Source: a bacterium (lineage in GTDB: Bacteria > Electryoneota > AABM5-125-24 > Hatepunaeales > Hatepunaeaceae). Taken from it: a DNA stretch of 37,616 nucleotides. A program made the translations under genes and the position numbers. The DNA lies in NCBI GenBank assembly GCA_021734165.1, contig JAIPJL010000019.1, positions 1 to 37,616 of the forward strand. The letters run 5' to 3'. The notes under the pieces are model-generated. The model did not search any database. It saw nothing but the letters and a program-made list of their open reading frames with translations, and had not been told where the DNA came from. This document shows positions 15,354-24,134 of this stretch, piece by piece; the stretch's first letter is position 1; every line of letters begins with the position of its first letter.

Positions 15354-16831
15354 GGATTAAAAATATTATTTTGTTCAACCTTTGGCAGTACACGCTGAGC
15401 ACGTTTTGTAATCCTCTGTATTGGAAGTTGTGGTAAAACACCATCAATAATGTCCTGAATTGTAACTAAATATATTCTGTCACACACCTTTCCCAGTGAT
15501 GTGGTGAATGGTTTCATGCGAGCCACTTCTTTCATCATTGGTCCGGTTGGCGGCTCAAGTGTAATAAAAACTCCCGTCGGTGATTGTTCTCTGTCCATGA
15601 CATGACTGAAATCTCTAATATCTTTTACCCCAACTTTACCGCTCTTCACTTGAATCAGACACTTAATGTTATAAAGATTCTTTTTTTTGTTAAGATCCTG
15701 AAGATAAAAATATCCGTCAAATCCCTGATCAGCCCCCTTTTTTTCTGTAAATACACCTCCAATACTGAATATTGCCCACTTTTCAAATTCCTTTCTAATT
15801 CTATCACCTTTAGTTTTCGTTGCAAGCTGTCGTGCGCCTTCAATATCACGTGGTATTCCGAATATCTTAACATCTTTGTCAAACTGTGATTTTGCCTTCT
15901 TTTCATTTAATCCCTGAATATCTCTATAAAAACTGTCCAGAAGTCTTTGACGAATTAAATCTATTGATAAAAAGGTTATGTCAATGCCTATCCATTTTCG
16001 TTTAAGCTGTTGAGCCACAGCAACAGTAGTACCGCACCCGCAGAAAGCGTCAAGTACCACATCGTTTTCATTACTGCCTGCACGGATAATTTGTTCAAGG
16101 AGCATTTCCGGTTTTTGCGTAGGATAATGTAGCCTCTCTTTAGCCGTCGGACTTAGAACCGGTTGTATTGTCCACCAATCCTGCAATACAGCGCCTTCTT
16201 CTCTTAAACCGCTTGCAAAATACTTGCCCTTGACTTTTGTCAGTCCTCTTTGTTTTGTCTTCTTGGAATATTCCCTGTATTGAGTGTTAAACTTGTATTT
16301 ATTCGATTTAGCATAAAAGAGAATTACATCATGTTTACGACCGAAATATCGGCTTGACACACCTCCTGAAGTATAACACCAAACAATTTCATTCAGAAAA
16401 TTATTCCTGCCAAATACTTCATCTAAAATAATTTTCAAATAATGGCTGGCAGTCGGATCGCAATGGAGAAACAATGTGCCAGTTGGTTTAAGTACTCTGT
16501 GGAGTTCAACAATTCTTATACTCATATGAACTAAATATGCGAACAACGATGGTGATGTGTTTATTAGCAGCTTCTCAAATACTGAAATAATGTTGTGTAT
16601 TTTCTGATACCTTTGTGCATCATCAAAGAAAATCATTTTCTTTTCCATCTGCCAGCCGCTCAGGCTCCAGGTATCTTTGAATACTTCCGCTTGTGCGGAT
16701 GCTCCGTCATATATAATGTTGTAGTCTTTTTTTGAGTTAAATGGCGGATCAATATAGATCATATCAACGCATTTATCATCAATATGATCACGCAATATAT
16801 CAAGGTTATCTCCATAAAACAGTTCATTCAT
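15350..16831 (-). CDS. DNA methyltransferase fused to an Mrr-like restriction endonuclease domain
   Basis: The ATG at 16831 (MNELFYGDNLDIL) is preceded by AGGTGA and starts seven bases after the upstream stop; an earlier GTG would overlap that gene. The N-terminal methyltransferase has YIDPPFNSKKDYN, a target-recognition region, HYPTQKPEMLLEQ and DAFCGCGTTVAVAQ. The C-terminal 140 or so residues read like a PD-(D/E)xK Mrr-type nuclease (FTEKKGADQGFDGYFYL ... CLIQVKSGKV), with the D and QVK catalytic elements. Modification and cleavage may thus be in one chain, with the adjacent methyltransferase as a second modifier. Target and cofactors are unknown. Confidence 0.83.
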   Translation of the reverse strand: MNELFYGDNLDILRDHIDDKCVDMIYIDPPFNSKKDYNIIYDGASAQAEVFKDTWSLSGWQMEKKMIFFDDAQRYQKIHNIISVFEKLLINTSPSLFAYLVHMSIRIVELHRVLKPTGTLFLHCDPTASHYLKIILDEVFGRNNFLNEIVWCYTSGGVSSRYFGRKHDVILFYAKSNKYKFNTQYREYSKKTKQRGLTKVKGKYFASGLREEGAVLQDWWTIQPVLSPTAKERLHYPTQKPEMLLEQIIRAGSNENDVVLDAFCGCGTTVAVAQQLKRKWIGIDITFLSIDLIRQRLLDSFYRDIQGLNEKKAKSQFDKDVKIFGIPRDIEGARQLATKTKGDRIRKEFEKWAIFSIGGVFTEKKGADQGFDGYFYLQDLNKKKNLYNIKCLIQVKSGKVGVKDIRDFSHVMDREQSPTGVFITLEPPTGPMMKEVARMKPFTTSLGKVCDRIYLVTIQDIIDGVLPQLPIQRITKRAQRVLPKVEQNNIFNP

Positions 16832-16838
16832 AATTGTA

Positions 16839-18026
16839 TCACCTGCTCCTTTGTATTTCAAATTCACTTAACACTTTATCAATAGCTTCCACCGCCTTGT
16901 CAATCTGTTCAAATTTGTGGGTTGACATTATGGACAACCGGATTAGCGCTTCTCCTTGAGCTACTGCTGGAGAAATTACAGGATTTACGAAAACACCCTC
17001 CTCCTGCAATCGGCAGCATACCTTAAATACATTTAGATCATCGCCTATATGAATAGGTACAATCGGAGTCTGAGATCTGCCTATATCAACATTGATCGAT
17101 TCCAAGCCTTCCCAGAGATGTCTGGTGTTATCCCACAATCGCTCAATACGTTCCGGTTCGCGCTGCATAATTTTTAGAGCAGCGCTTGCTGATGCGACCG
17201 ATGCAGGTGGCGGACTCGCTGAAAATATCAAGGCTCGCGAATGGTGTCTGAGATAGTCGATAACAACTTCATCACCCGCCACAAATCCACCAATTGACGC
17301 AAGTGATTTAGAGAAGGTTGCCATAATCAAATCCACCTCATCGACAAGCCCGAAATGAGCCGCTGTACCGCGTCCTCCTTCACCGAGAACACCGAGTGAG
17401 TGAGCGTCGTCAACCATCACATCACAATTATATTTCTTTGCCAGTTTAACAATACCGGGCAATTCCGCAATATCGCCTTCCATTGAGAAAACACCGTCAA
17501 CAACAATAAGTCCGTTCGAGCTATTAAGTCCTTTGAGAGTGCGTTCTAAGGCGTCAAGATCGTTATGTTCATACTTGACGGTTTTGCCGAAAGTCAATCG
17601 GCAGCCGTCGATAATACTGGCATGATCGGTACGGTCTATAATTACGAAACCACCTCTATCGATCAAAGTTGAAATAACACCCTGATTAACCTGAAAACCG
17701 GTAGAATAAAGAAGAGCAGCTTCTTTGCCGGTAAATTCTGCCAATTCATCTTCAAGCTGAAGATGAATGCTTAAAGTGCCGTTAAGAAATCTCGAACCTG
17801 CACAGCCTGTACCGTACATATTTACTGCGTCAATCGCAGCTTTTTTCACTTCAGGATTATTAGTCAGCCCCAGGTAATTGTTTGATCCCATCATCAGAAC
17901 CTTTTTACCCTGAATGATGACTTCAGTATCCTGATCTGATTCGATGGGTCTGAAGTAGGGATATAACCCCATTTTACGAACTTCGTTCGCTGCGGTGAAA
18001 CGTTCAGCTCTTTCGCGTATTTTCAA
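16839..18026 (-). CDS. spt: Alpha-oxoamine synthase, serine palmitoyltransferase-like
   Basis: This PLP enzyme of 395 residues condenses an amino acid with an acyl thioester. The sequence YFRPIESDQDTEVIIQGKKV, MGSNNYLGLTNNPEV, YGTGCAGSRFLNGTLSIH, the DDAHS motif and the PLP-lysine segment MATFSKSLASIGGFV are those of the Bacteroidetes-type serine palmitoyltransferase branch. KBL/AONS enzymes usually have a different lysine context (GTLGKA...). The first step of sphingolipid synthesis, serine + palmitoyl-thioester to 3-ketosphinganine, is the favoured role. 2-amino-3-ketobutyrate ligase or 8-amino-7-oxononanoate synthase are alternatives. It heads the cluster with the acyltransferase and epimerase genes, 36 bases after proS. 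Confidence 0.78.
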   Translation of the reverse strand: MKIRERAERFTAANEVRKMGLYPYFRPIESDQDTEVIIQGKKVLMMGSNNYLGLTNNPEVKKAAIDAVNMYGTGCAGSRFLNGTLSIHLQLEDELAEFTGKEAALLYSTGFQVNQGVISTLIDRGGFVIIDRTDHASIIDGCRLTFGKTVKYEHNDLDALERTLKGLNSSNGLIVVDGVFSMEGDIAELPGIVKLAKKYNCDVMVDDAHSLGVLGEGGRGTAAHFGLVDEVDLIMATFSKSLASIGGFVAGDEVVIDYLRHHSRALIFSASPPPASVASASAALKIMQREPERIERLWDNTRHLWEGLESINVDIGRSQTPIVPIHIGDDLNVFKVCCRLQEEGVFVNPVISPAVAQGEALIRLSIMSTHKFEQIDKAVEAIDKVLSEFEIQRSR

Positions 18027-18061
18027 TTACCCTCCCAAATGGGACTGCTTTACGGAATTGA

Positions 18062-19777
18062 TTACTTTATTTCAGGCGTGCAAGCTTCGAGAATATCCTC
18101 AACAACGTCTATTACTTCTTCCAGTTTTACGTAACTTCTTTCCCCTGTCCAGCGGTTTTTAACTTCAACCAAGTCTTTATCAAGATTTCGTTGAGATACG
18201 ACAATATGTACAGGGATTCCGGTAAGATCAGCGTCTTTCATCTTGACGCCAGGTCTGGCGTCCCTGTCATCGATCATTATCTCAAAACCAGATAAATAAA
18301 GTTCATTATAAATATTTTCAGCTTGTTTGACAACTTTAATATCCGATGTATTAAGCGGAATTACAATAGCGTCAAAGGGTGTAAGAGCGCTGTTCCAGCG
18401 AATGCCGTTCTCATCCTCACTGCCTTCGATAGCCGCTGCGAGAATTCTCTCAACCCCAATTCCATAACTTCCCATCACAATAGGCTTCTCAATCCCGTTT
18501 TCATCAAGGAATTTTGCGCCCATCGCTTCAGAATACTTCGTCCCAAGCTTAAAAATATGTCCAAGCTCGATTGAACGGGCAATACGCAGGATTTTACCGC
18601 ACACCGGACAGCTTTCATCGGCTTTGACCTTACGCAGATCAACATATTCATCAGGTTGAAAATCTCGCTCAAATTCAAGTCCTGTAACGTGGTATCCATT
18701 ACGATTAGCGCCGGTTACCAATCCTTTCTTTTCCTGAAATTTTAAATCAGCATATATTGGCAGGTTATGATCTCCATGTGGTCCAAGGAATCCTATGTCG
18801 GCTCCCATGCACTGAAATACTTCATCGCTTAGCGCCGGTCTGACAGGACCACCAACAATAGCAGTCAGTTTTGCTTCACTAAGTTCATCCTCACCGGATA
18901 CCAATGCCATGACCAGACCTGTAGGTCCCATGTAGATCAATGTCTTGACTAACCGGTTGATCGGGATTTTTAAATAGGCAGATACTTCTTCAACGGTTCG
19001 CTGGTTAGGCGTTTCAACCTCCGTCAGTGTCATAGAATCGCCGTCAGAAACCGGATCCACATTGGAAGTTGCAACTTCGATATTGGCAGCATAACCACAT
19101 GCTTCACAGCGCGCAACCTCATCCTCGCCGGACTGGGACTCGTACATAAATTCTTCAGACGCCGAACCTCCCATCAGTCCTGAATATGCGCCGACTATGA
19201 AGTAGTCCAATCCGCAGCGTTGAAAGATGCGCTGATACGCCGCACGGTGTTTCTGATAGTTTACATCTAATCCGTCTTCATCACGATCAAGACTGTATGA
19301 ATCCTTCATCAGGAACTGTCTCATGCGTAAAACGCCTCCGCGCGGACGCGGTTCATCGCGAAATTTGGTCTGTATTTGAAACCATGTCTGTGGCAGATCG
19401 CGCCAGCTTCTGATTTGATTACGGGCAATCGAGCAAATGATTTCTTCGTGAGTTGGCGCAAGACAACATGCATGTCCCCTGCGATCCTTTAGCTTGAACA
19501 TATCATCGCCGTATTCTACGCTACGACCCGTTTCATCCCATATTTCAAGCGGCGTCAGACATGGTAAAAGCAATTCCTGACCATCAATTAGATCCATTTC
19601 CTCACGAATTATTTCCATCGCTTTTTTCATAGAATTATATCCGGATGGCAGATATGAATAAATGCCTGCTGAAAGCATTTTAATCAGTCCGGCTCTGAGC
19701 ATCAGCCGATGCGATGATGCGGTTGCATCAGCAGGTGTTTCTTTTAATGTTGGAACAAGGTAATTCGACCTTCTCAT
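18062..19777 (-). CDS. proS: Prolyl-tRNA synthetase, bacterial type with editing insertion
   Basis: It charges tRNA-Pro with proline. The 571-residue length fits the bacterial ProS that carries the INS editing domain. The class II motif 2 region (FRDEPRPRGGVLRMRQFLMK) and motif 3 (MGSYGIGVERILAAAIE) flank the YbaK-like insertion (about 235-390), and the anticodon-binding domain follows (VIPLNTSDIKVVKQAENIY). The N-terminus MRRSNYLVPTLKETPADA is typical. It is transcribed away from the aconitase gene and may lead the minus-strand run that includes the SPT-like gene. Confidence 0.97.
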   Translation of the reverse strand: MRRSNYLVPTLKETPADATASSHRLMLRAGLIKMLSAGIYSYLPSGYNSMKKAMEIIREEMDLIDGQELLLPCLTPLEIWDETGRSVEYGDDMFKLKDRRGHACCLAPTHEEIICSIARNQIRSWRDLPQTWFQIQTKFRDEPRPRGGVLRMRQFLMKDSYSLDRDEDGLDVNYQKHRAAYQRIFQRCGLDYFIVGAYSGLMGGSASEEFMYESQSGEDEVARCEACGYAANIEVATSNVDPVSDGDSMTLTEVETPNQRTVEEVSAYLKIPINRLVKTLIYMGPTGLVMALVSGEDELSEAKLTAIVGGPVRPALSDEVFQCMGADIGFLGPHGDHNLPIYADLKFQEKKGLVTGANRNGYHVTGLEFERDFQPDEYVDLRKVKADESCPVCGKILRIARSIELGHIFKLGTKYSEAMGAKFLDENGIEKPIVMGSYGIGVERILAAAIEGSEDENGIRWNSALTPFDAIVIPLNTSDIKVVKQAENIYNELYLSGFEIMIDDRDARPGVKMKDADLTGIPVHIVVSQRNLDKDLVEVKNRWTGERSYVKLEEVIDVVEDILEACTPEIK

Positions 19778-19905
19778 AAGATTTCCTTAAAGTGTGTTTA
19801 CAGAAAGTCAATTTAACTACCTATCTAATGATATGCAAGCCCCTGAGCGATAACTGCTCTTTTACTTGCTGATGATTTTCAAAGCAACAATGATCCTTCA
19901 TTTAC

Positions 19906-19934
19906 TTGACTTAACAGCTATAGAGTAATATATT
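19906..19934 (+). promoter_or_regulatory. Sigma70-type promoter of the leuC-type gene
   Basis: TTGACT (19906-19911), a 17-base spacer and TATATT (19929-19934) lie 57 bases upstream of the aconitase-family start. The same -10 sequence and spacing recur at the ArsR-type gene promoter, which supports both calls. Confidence 0.55.
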
Positions 19935-19990
19935 GCAGAAAATCCAAGATTTTCTTAATATCTTCACCTGAACTTGCAGGATTTCGAGTT

Positions 19991-21238
19991 ATGTCACATA
20001 CAATAGCAGAAAAGATACTCGCTGAAAAATCGGGACTTAAGTCCGTTAGCTCCGGCGAGCTTGTTACTGCACGCCCTGATAAAGTAATGTCACATGATAA
20101 TGCTGGACTGGTAATCAGACATTTTCGCTCTATCGGATCCTCAAAGGTGTTTAATCCTGGTAAGATAATCATTCCGCTCGATCATCGAGTGCCTGCTGAA
20201 TCAGAAAAAACCGCCATAGCTCATAAATCTATTCGGGAATTTGTCGAAGAACAAGGTATTGAAGCTTTCTATGATATTCGAGAAGGCATCTGCCATCAGG
20301 TGATGATTGAAAACGGACATGTAAAACCGGGCGAACTTATACTGGGAACAGACTCTCACACTACATCTTACGGCTGCCTCGCCGCTGCATCTTCCGGTAT
20401 AGGCGCCACTGAAATGGCTGCCGTTTGGGCTACAGGTGAGTTATGGCTGAGAGTTCCCGAGACTATCCGTATCGAAGTCAACGGCAAGTTCAAATCTGGT
20501 GTTACACCTAAAGATCTGATATTATATATATTAGGTCAACTTGGAGCGAGAGGCGCTGATTATAAATCGGTCGAATATTACGGTAATACAATCAGCAATA
20601 TGCCTGTGTCAGGGAGATTTACTATCGCTAATATGACAATGGAAATGGGAGCCAAGTTCGGAATAATTTCCTATGATGAAGAAACCGAGAAGTATTTACA
20701 GGGAAGAGTAGAAAATGATTACACTCCCGTTTACGCTGATCCGGATGCTGATTATTGTGAAAAATATGAATATGATGTTACAGATTTGACTCCACAGATC
20801 GCCATGCCGCATCGTGTTGATAACGTTGTCCCGCTTTCAGAAGCTGCTGGTATTAAAATTAATCAGGTTGTAATTGGTTCCTGCACAAACGGCAGAATCG
20901 ATGATCTTCAGATTGCCGCTGATATATTACGCTCAAAGAAAGTATCTAAGAAGGTAAGACTGCTTGTAATTCCAGGCTCGCGTTCGATTTATATTCAGGC
21001 TCTGAAAAACGGTATATTGGAAACGTTGCTTGAAGCAGGAGCAGTTGTTTTAAATCCAGGTTGTGGTCCATGCCTCGGTGCTCATCAGGGAATCCTTGCT
21101 CCCGGTGAACGTTGTCTTGCCACCACTAACCGTAACTTTAAGGGAAGAATGGGATCAACGGAAGCTGAAGTCTATCTCGCAAGTCCAACAGTTGCGGCTC
21201 ATACAGCGTTAACAGGCGAAATACCCGATCGGGTATAG
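19991..21238 (+). CDS. leuC: 3-isopropylmalate dehydratase / homoaconitase large subunit
   Basis: This is a 415-residue aconitase-superfamily large subunit of the short, archaeal/thermophile-like LeuC type. LGTDSHTTSYGCLAAASSGI, IGSCTNGRIDDL and NPGCGPCLGAHQG supply the substrate-binding residues and the three cysteines that hold the [4Fe-4S] cluster. It would isomerise 2- and 3-isopropylmalate in leucine synthesis, or homocitrate-type substrates. The small subunit (leuD) normally encoded next to it is absent; the next gene is unrelated. The precise substrate therefore stays open. Confidence 0.88.
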   Translation: MSHTIAEKILAEKSGLKSVSSGELVTARPDKVMSHDNAGLVIRHFRSIGSSKVFNPGKIIIPLDHRVPAESEKTAIAHKSIREFVEEQGIEAFYDIREGICHQVMIENGHVKPGELILGTDSHTTSYGCLAAASSGIGATEMAAVWATGELWLRVPETIRIEVNGKFKSGVTPKDLILYILGQLGARGADYKSVEYYGNTISNMPVSGRFTIANMTMEMGAKFGIISYDEETEKYLQGRVENDYTPVYADPDADYCEKYEYDVTDLTPQIAMPHRVDNVVPLSEAAGIKINQVVIGSCTNGRIDDLQIAADILRSKKVSKKVRLLVIPGSRSIYIQALKNGILETLLEAGAVVLNPGCGPCLGAHQGILAPGERCLATTNRNFKGRMGSTEAEVYLASPTVAAHTALTGEIPDRV

Positions 21239-21351
21239 TTTTGTAGTGTCGTGGTGTCGTGGTATCTCAGTCTTTAGGTAGTCTGTAATTAATTGTCAAA
21301 AATACATCACACTATTCAAGTGTGTTCTCGTCATAAATCAGGAGGAACAAC

Positions 21352-22491
21352 ATGTTCCATAGTAACAGATCATACAGTCTGATCACAATTGGCGTATTAC
21401 TGCTTCTCGCATTTGTCCTCCAATCCTCATGTCAATATCTCTATGCTGCCAGCAGTAATATCACAAAAGTCAGATGCCACATGTACGATGAAGGCGGCAA
21501 GCCTGTCAAAGTAAGGTTGGCTATTGATTTCGATGGCAGTCCGATTAAACTTAACCTCGTCAAATCCGACGATCCTTACGGTAAAGCGCCCAAAGGATTT
21601 ATCGAAGATTTCCTTATTGTTGCTACAAATGATGCGGATAAAGATGGTATTAGAAAAGCAACTATAAGCGCTGGTAATTCAAGAGGTATGCTAAATGTAA
21701 TAACCGAATCTGATCAGATCAGAGTAGCTATTACCGAAGGCTATGAGCTTCAATCCGCTAGATTCAACTACCTTGAAACGGTTGCCTATACGGATATGAA
21801 AATCATCAAGCGAACAGTCAAACCTGAGCCTAAAAAAGCGCCGGAACCAAAACCTGAGCCTAAGCCTGTTGTAAAAGATACTACTTCTGCTATGGTTGAT
21901 ACTGCTGCCGTTAAACCTAAACCGATTGTAGAAAAAACTACTCCAAAAGTAGCGCCTGTCCCAATTGTTGCTCCGGTACCTGTACCAACTCCGATGGTCG
22001 CAGCAACGCCCGTAAAGACTCAAGTAAAACCTCTCGCTAAAGCAGCTAAAGATACGGTTTACATTGAGAAGATAGTTTATGATACAGTTTTTGTGGAGAA
22101 GATTGTCTATATTGAAAAGGGTGAAAAGCCGAACAAACTTCGCTATATAAGCGCTAAGTATTTCGATAATTTGTGGAGTAAACCGCTTTTTAAACTTGAG
22201 TTCAGGTTTACGAGAATGGCAGAGAAGCTAACACTTTCCGAACAAAAACGCAGTTTGCCAAATATTCCCGAAGGTTATACTCCGCATTATGTAATCACTC
22301 AGGAGAATAGCAAGGCTCCGGAAATATTTAACAATGCAATAGTAAAGTACGCTCGCACAAGCGGGAAAATTCTGATCGTCCAGAGAAACAATAAATGCTA
22401 TATTCTTGCCAAAGATGGCTATAGTTTAAAAGCAACTAAAGCACAATACGATGATTATAACCATATTGTAACACTAAGGTTGCTGAAATAA
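21352..22491 (+). CDS. Exported two-domain protein with proline-rich and DTV linker, paralog 2 of 3
   Basis: AGGAGG precedes the ATG. The 379-residue protein has a signal peptide (SLITIGVLLLLAFVLQSSC... YAA). An N-terminal domain follows (about 38-155: KVRCHMYDEGGKPVKVRLAI, PYGKAPKGFIEDF, IRVAITEGYE, FNYLETVAYTDMKIIKR). A Pro/Lys/Val-rich linker (156-232) comes next, then two DTV segments (KDTVYIEKIVYDTVFVEKIV). The C-terminal domain (263-379) has LWSKPLFKLEFRF, LPNIPEGYTPHYVIT, NNKCYILAKDGYSLK and VTLRLLK. The linker looks wall- or periplasm-spanning. Its N-domain is clearly homologous to the next gene. The family is unrecognised. Residues like these linkers occur in Bacteroidetes OmpA-type proteins, but no OmpA domain is present. 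Confidence 0.8.
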   Translation: MFHSNRSYSLITIGVLLLLAFVLQSSCQYLYAASSNITKVRCHMYDEGGKPVKVRLAIDFDGSPIKLNLVKSDDPYGKAPKGFIEDFLIVATNDADKDGIRKATISAGNSRGMLNVITESDQIRVAITEGYELQSARFNYLETVAYTDMKIIKRTVKPEPKKAPEPKPEPKPVVKDTTSAMVDTAAVKPKPIVEKTTPKVAPVPIVAPVPVPTPMVAATPVKTQVKPLAKAAKDTVYIEKIVYDTVFVEKIVYIEKGEKPNKLRYISAKYFDNLWSKPLFKLEFRFTRMAEKLTLSEQKRSLPNIPEGYTPHYVITQENSKAPEIFNNAIVKYARTSGKILIVQRNNKCYILAKDGYSLKATKAQYDDYNHIVTLRLLK

Positions 22492-22802
22492 AGTAAAAGC
22501 AAATAAAGTAGGACAAGCATTCCACCGGTTATGCAGGGACTGGTTCTGTTGCCGGAATGAATCCACATGCTCCGTCAGGTCTTGCTGCGACAAAGTCGCA
22601 GTGTGACCTGACGGCAAGTTATAATAAAACAATTTAGGTTACCGATAGATTAAGCATCGTTTGAAATCTATTGGAATAAAAATGACTTAAGCATCAGGCG
22701 ATCAGCAGTACAGCGGGATGACGCCACTAAAGCAGTTATTTTCTGACAAACAGGAATCTGTCGAATGCCGGAAAAATGTTTGTCCTACTGATACAGAGAG
22801 AA
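22492..22802. other. Intergenic region with a 43-base compound hairpin
   Basis: No gene is seen. At 22572-22614, CCGTCAGGTC pairs with GACCTGACGG, and inside it CTGCGAC pairs with GTCGCAG around an AAA loop. The element may be a terminator for the upstream paralog or a dispersed palindrome. No T-run follows. Confidence 0.55.
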
Positions 22803-23813
22803 ATGTACAAAAACTTAATAACGTCAATATTTCTGCTTGGATTAGCTATCCTGCCAAACAGCGCTCAAGCTGTTGACAATAACCTGAAGCAGGTGCGTTG
22901 TCACATGTATTTTGATGATGACAGACCTGTCAGACTCAGATTAGCGCTCGACTTCCAAATGCAGCCGGAAAAGATGATACTCAGAAAATCCCAGGAGCCT
23001 TACAAAAATTCACTCCAGGGATTTATTGAGGATTACATTGCTCTTAAAGAGAATGGTACTCCCCTTGATATTACAGGCAATGTTGATTATAAATATGGTA
23101 ATACTAAAGAGTTAATAAATGTGCGGATAATATCGAACATAATGCATATCTCTATTGCAGAAAAATATGAGATGCGAGGTAACAACTTCAATTATGTTCC
23201 GACTACAAAAGTATCTTATGTGGATATTGATATTATCAGACGCATTAAAAAACCGGAAAAACCAAAGGAAGAAACGCCTGAAGTTAAAACTGTGGCGCTT
23301 AATAAACCTGTAGTAACGAGTCCACCTTTAACAGTTATTGACAGTACTGCTGCAGATACTGTTTTTATTGAAAAAACAGTGCATGATACAATAATCAGAG
23401 TCGTTCACGATACTGTATTTGTCGATAAAATTGTCTATATCACTAAGAGTGACAATAAGTTGACAGGTATAAACTGTGAGCGCCTTACCAATTGGTGGAA
23501 TGATCCTCATTACCGTATTGATTTCAAGTTTAGTGAAGCTCCGGTCGAACTGACTATTGAAACCTGTAATCAGAAGTTAAGTGATGTGCCTGCAGGTTTC
23601 ATAACACAGTATAAAATCATCCCATCAGAGGTTGATTGTGGATTGTTTTTCAAGAATATTAAAGCCAAATATACCAACTGTGACAACGACATTCTGATAA
23701 TTTATAAAAATGAAGAATACTTTCTGCTTGCTAAAGCTGAGATCAAACTTCAGCCTCATGAGTTTGCCTATGATAAAGATAATAAACTATCATATATCAG
23801 AATAAGATACTAA
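22803..23813 (+). CDS. Exported two-domain protein with DTV linker, paralog 3 of 3
   Basis: I prefer the ATG at 22803, which begins a clean signal peptide (MYKNLITSIFLLGLAILPNS, cleavage after AQA), over one 27 bases upstream. The N-terminal domain (QVRCHMYFDDDRPVRLRLAL, GFIEDYIAL, HISIAEKYEMRGNNFNYVP) matches the preceding gene almost domain for domain. A short linker with DTVFIEKTVHDTIIRVVHDT leads to the shared C-terminal domain (WWNDPHYRIDFKF, DVPAGFITQYKII, EYFLLAKAEIKLQ, ending LSYIRIRY). It is one base from the acylphosphatase gene downstream, so it is co-transcribed with it. Function unknown; envelope location inferred. Confidence 0.8.
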   Translation: MYKNLITSIFLLGLAILPNSAQAVDNNLKQVRCHMYFDDDRPVRLRLALDFQMQPEKMILRKSQEPYKNSLQGFIEDYIALKENGTPLDITGNVDYKYGNTKELINVRIISNIMHISIAEKYEMRGNNFNYVPTTKVSYVDIDIIRRIKKPEKPKEETPEVKTVALNKPVVTSPPLTVIDSTAADTVFIEKTVHDTIIRVVHDTVFVDKIVYITKSDNKLTGINCERLTNWWNDPHYRIDFKFSEAPVELTIETCNQKLSDVPAGFITQYKIIPSEVDCGLFFKNIKAKYTNCDNDILIIYKNEEYFLLAKAEIKLQPHEFAYDKDNKLSYIRIRY

Positions 23814-23814
23814 C

Positions 23815-24087
23815 ATGGTTTCTGCGCATATACTCGTAAGCGGTAGTGTCCAGGGAGTAGGTTTTAGGTGGTTTGTACAGCGCGAAGCGGAGATGTTCAG
23901 ATTGACAGGCGTCGTTCGTAACCTTCCGGACGGTAGAGTTGAAATATATACTGAGGGTCTGCGTGAGACTATCAAAACGTTGATCGTCACATTAGAGAGT
24001 GGTAACGGAATCAGCCGAGTTGATTCCTGTGATGTAACTTGGGCTAATGCCACAGGTAAGTATGATGGCTTCAGAATAGTTTTTTAG
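23815..24087 (+). CDS. acyP: Acylphosphatase
   Basis: It hydrolyses the carboxyl-phosphate bond of acylphosphates. This is a 90-residue protein of standard length with the signature SGSVQGVGFRWFVQREAEMF, containing the catalytic Arg, and GVVRNLPDGRVEIYTEG, including the essential Asn. The start is one base after the upstream stop, suggesting tight coupling. Pta elsewhere in the window makes acetyl phosphate, but a functional link is not shown. Confidence 0.95.
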   Translation: MVSAHILVSGSVQGVGFRWFVQREAEMFRLTGVVRNLPDGRVEIYTEGLRETIKTLIVTLESGNGISRVDSCDVTWANATGKYDGFRIVF

Positions 24088-24134
24088 CGTAACTTCGGTT
24101 TCTTTGAGACCGATCTATAAGGGAATACTAAATT

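Noticed and set aside
19778-19990. Leader RNA, riboswitch or tRNA in the proS/leuC divergent region
   Set aside because: Only a promoter-like pair of hexamers is visible; no tRNA cloverleaf, T-box or known riboswitch pattern found by eye.
21691-22023. Arg/Phe/Ser-rich minus-strand frame
   Set aside because: It is antisense to the Pro/Lys/Val-rich linker of the exported protein; its composition is a by-product of those codons.
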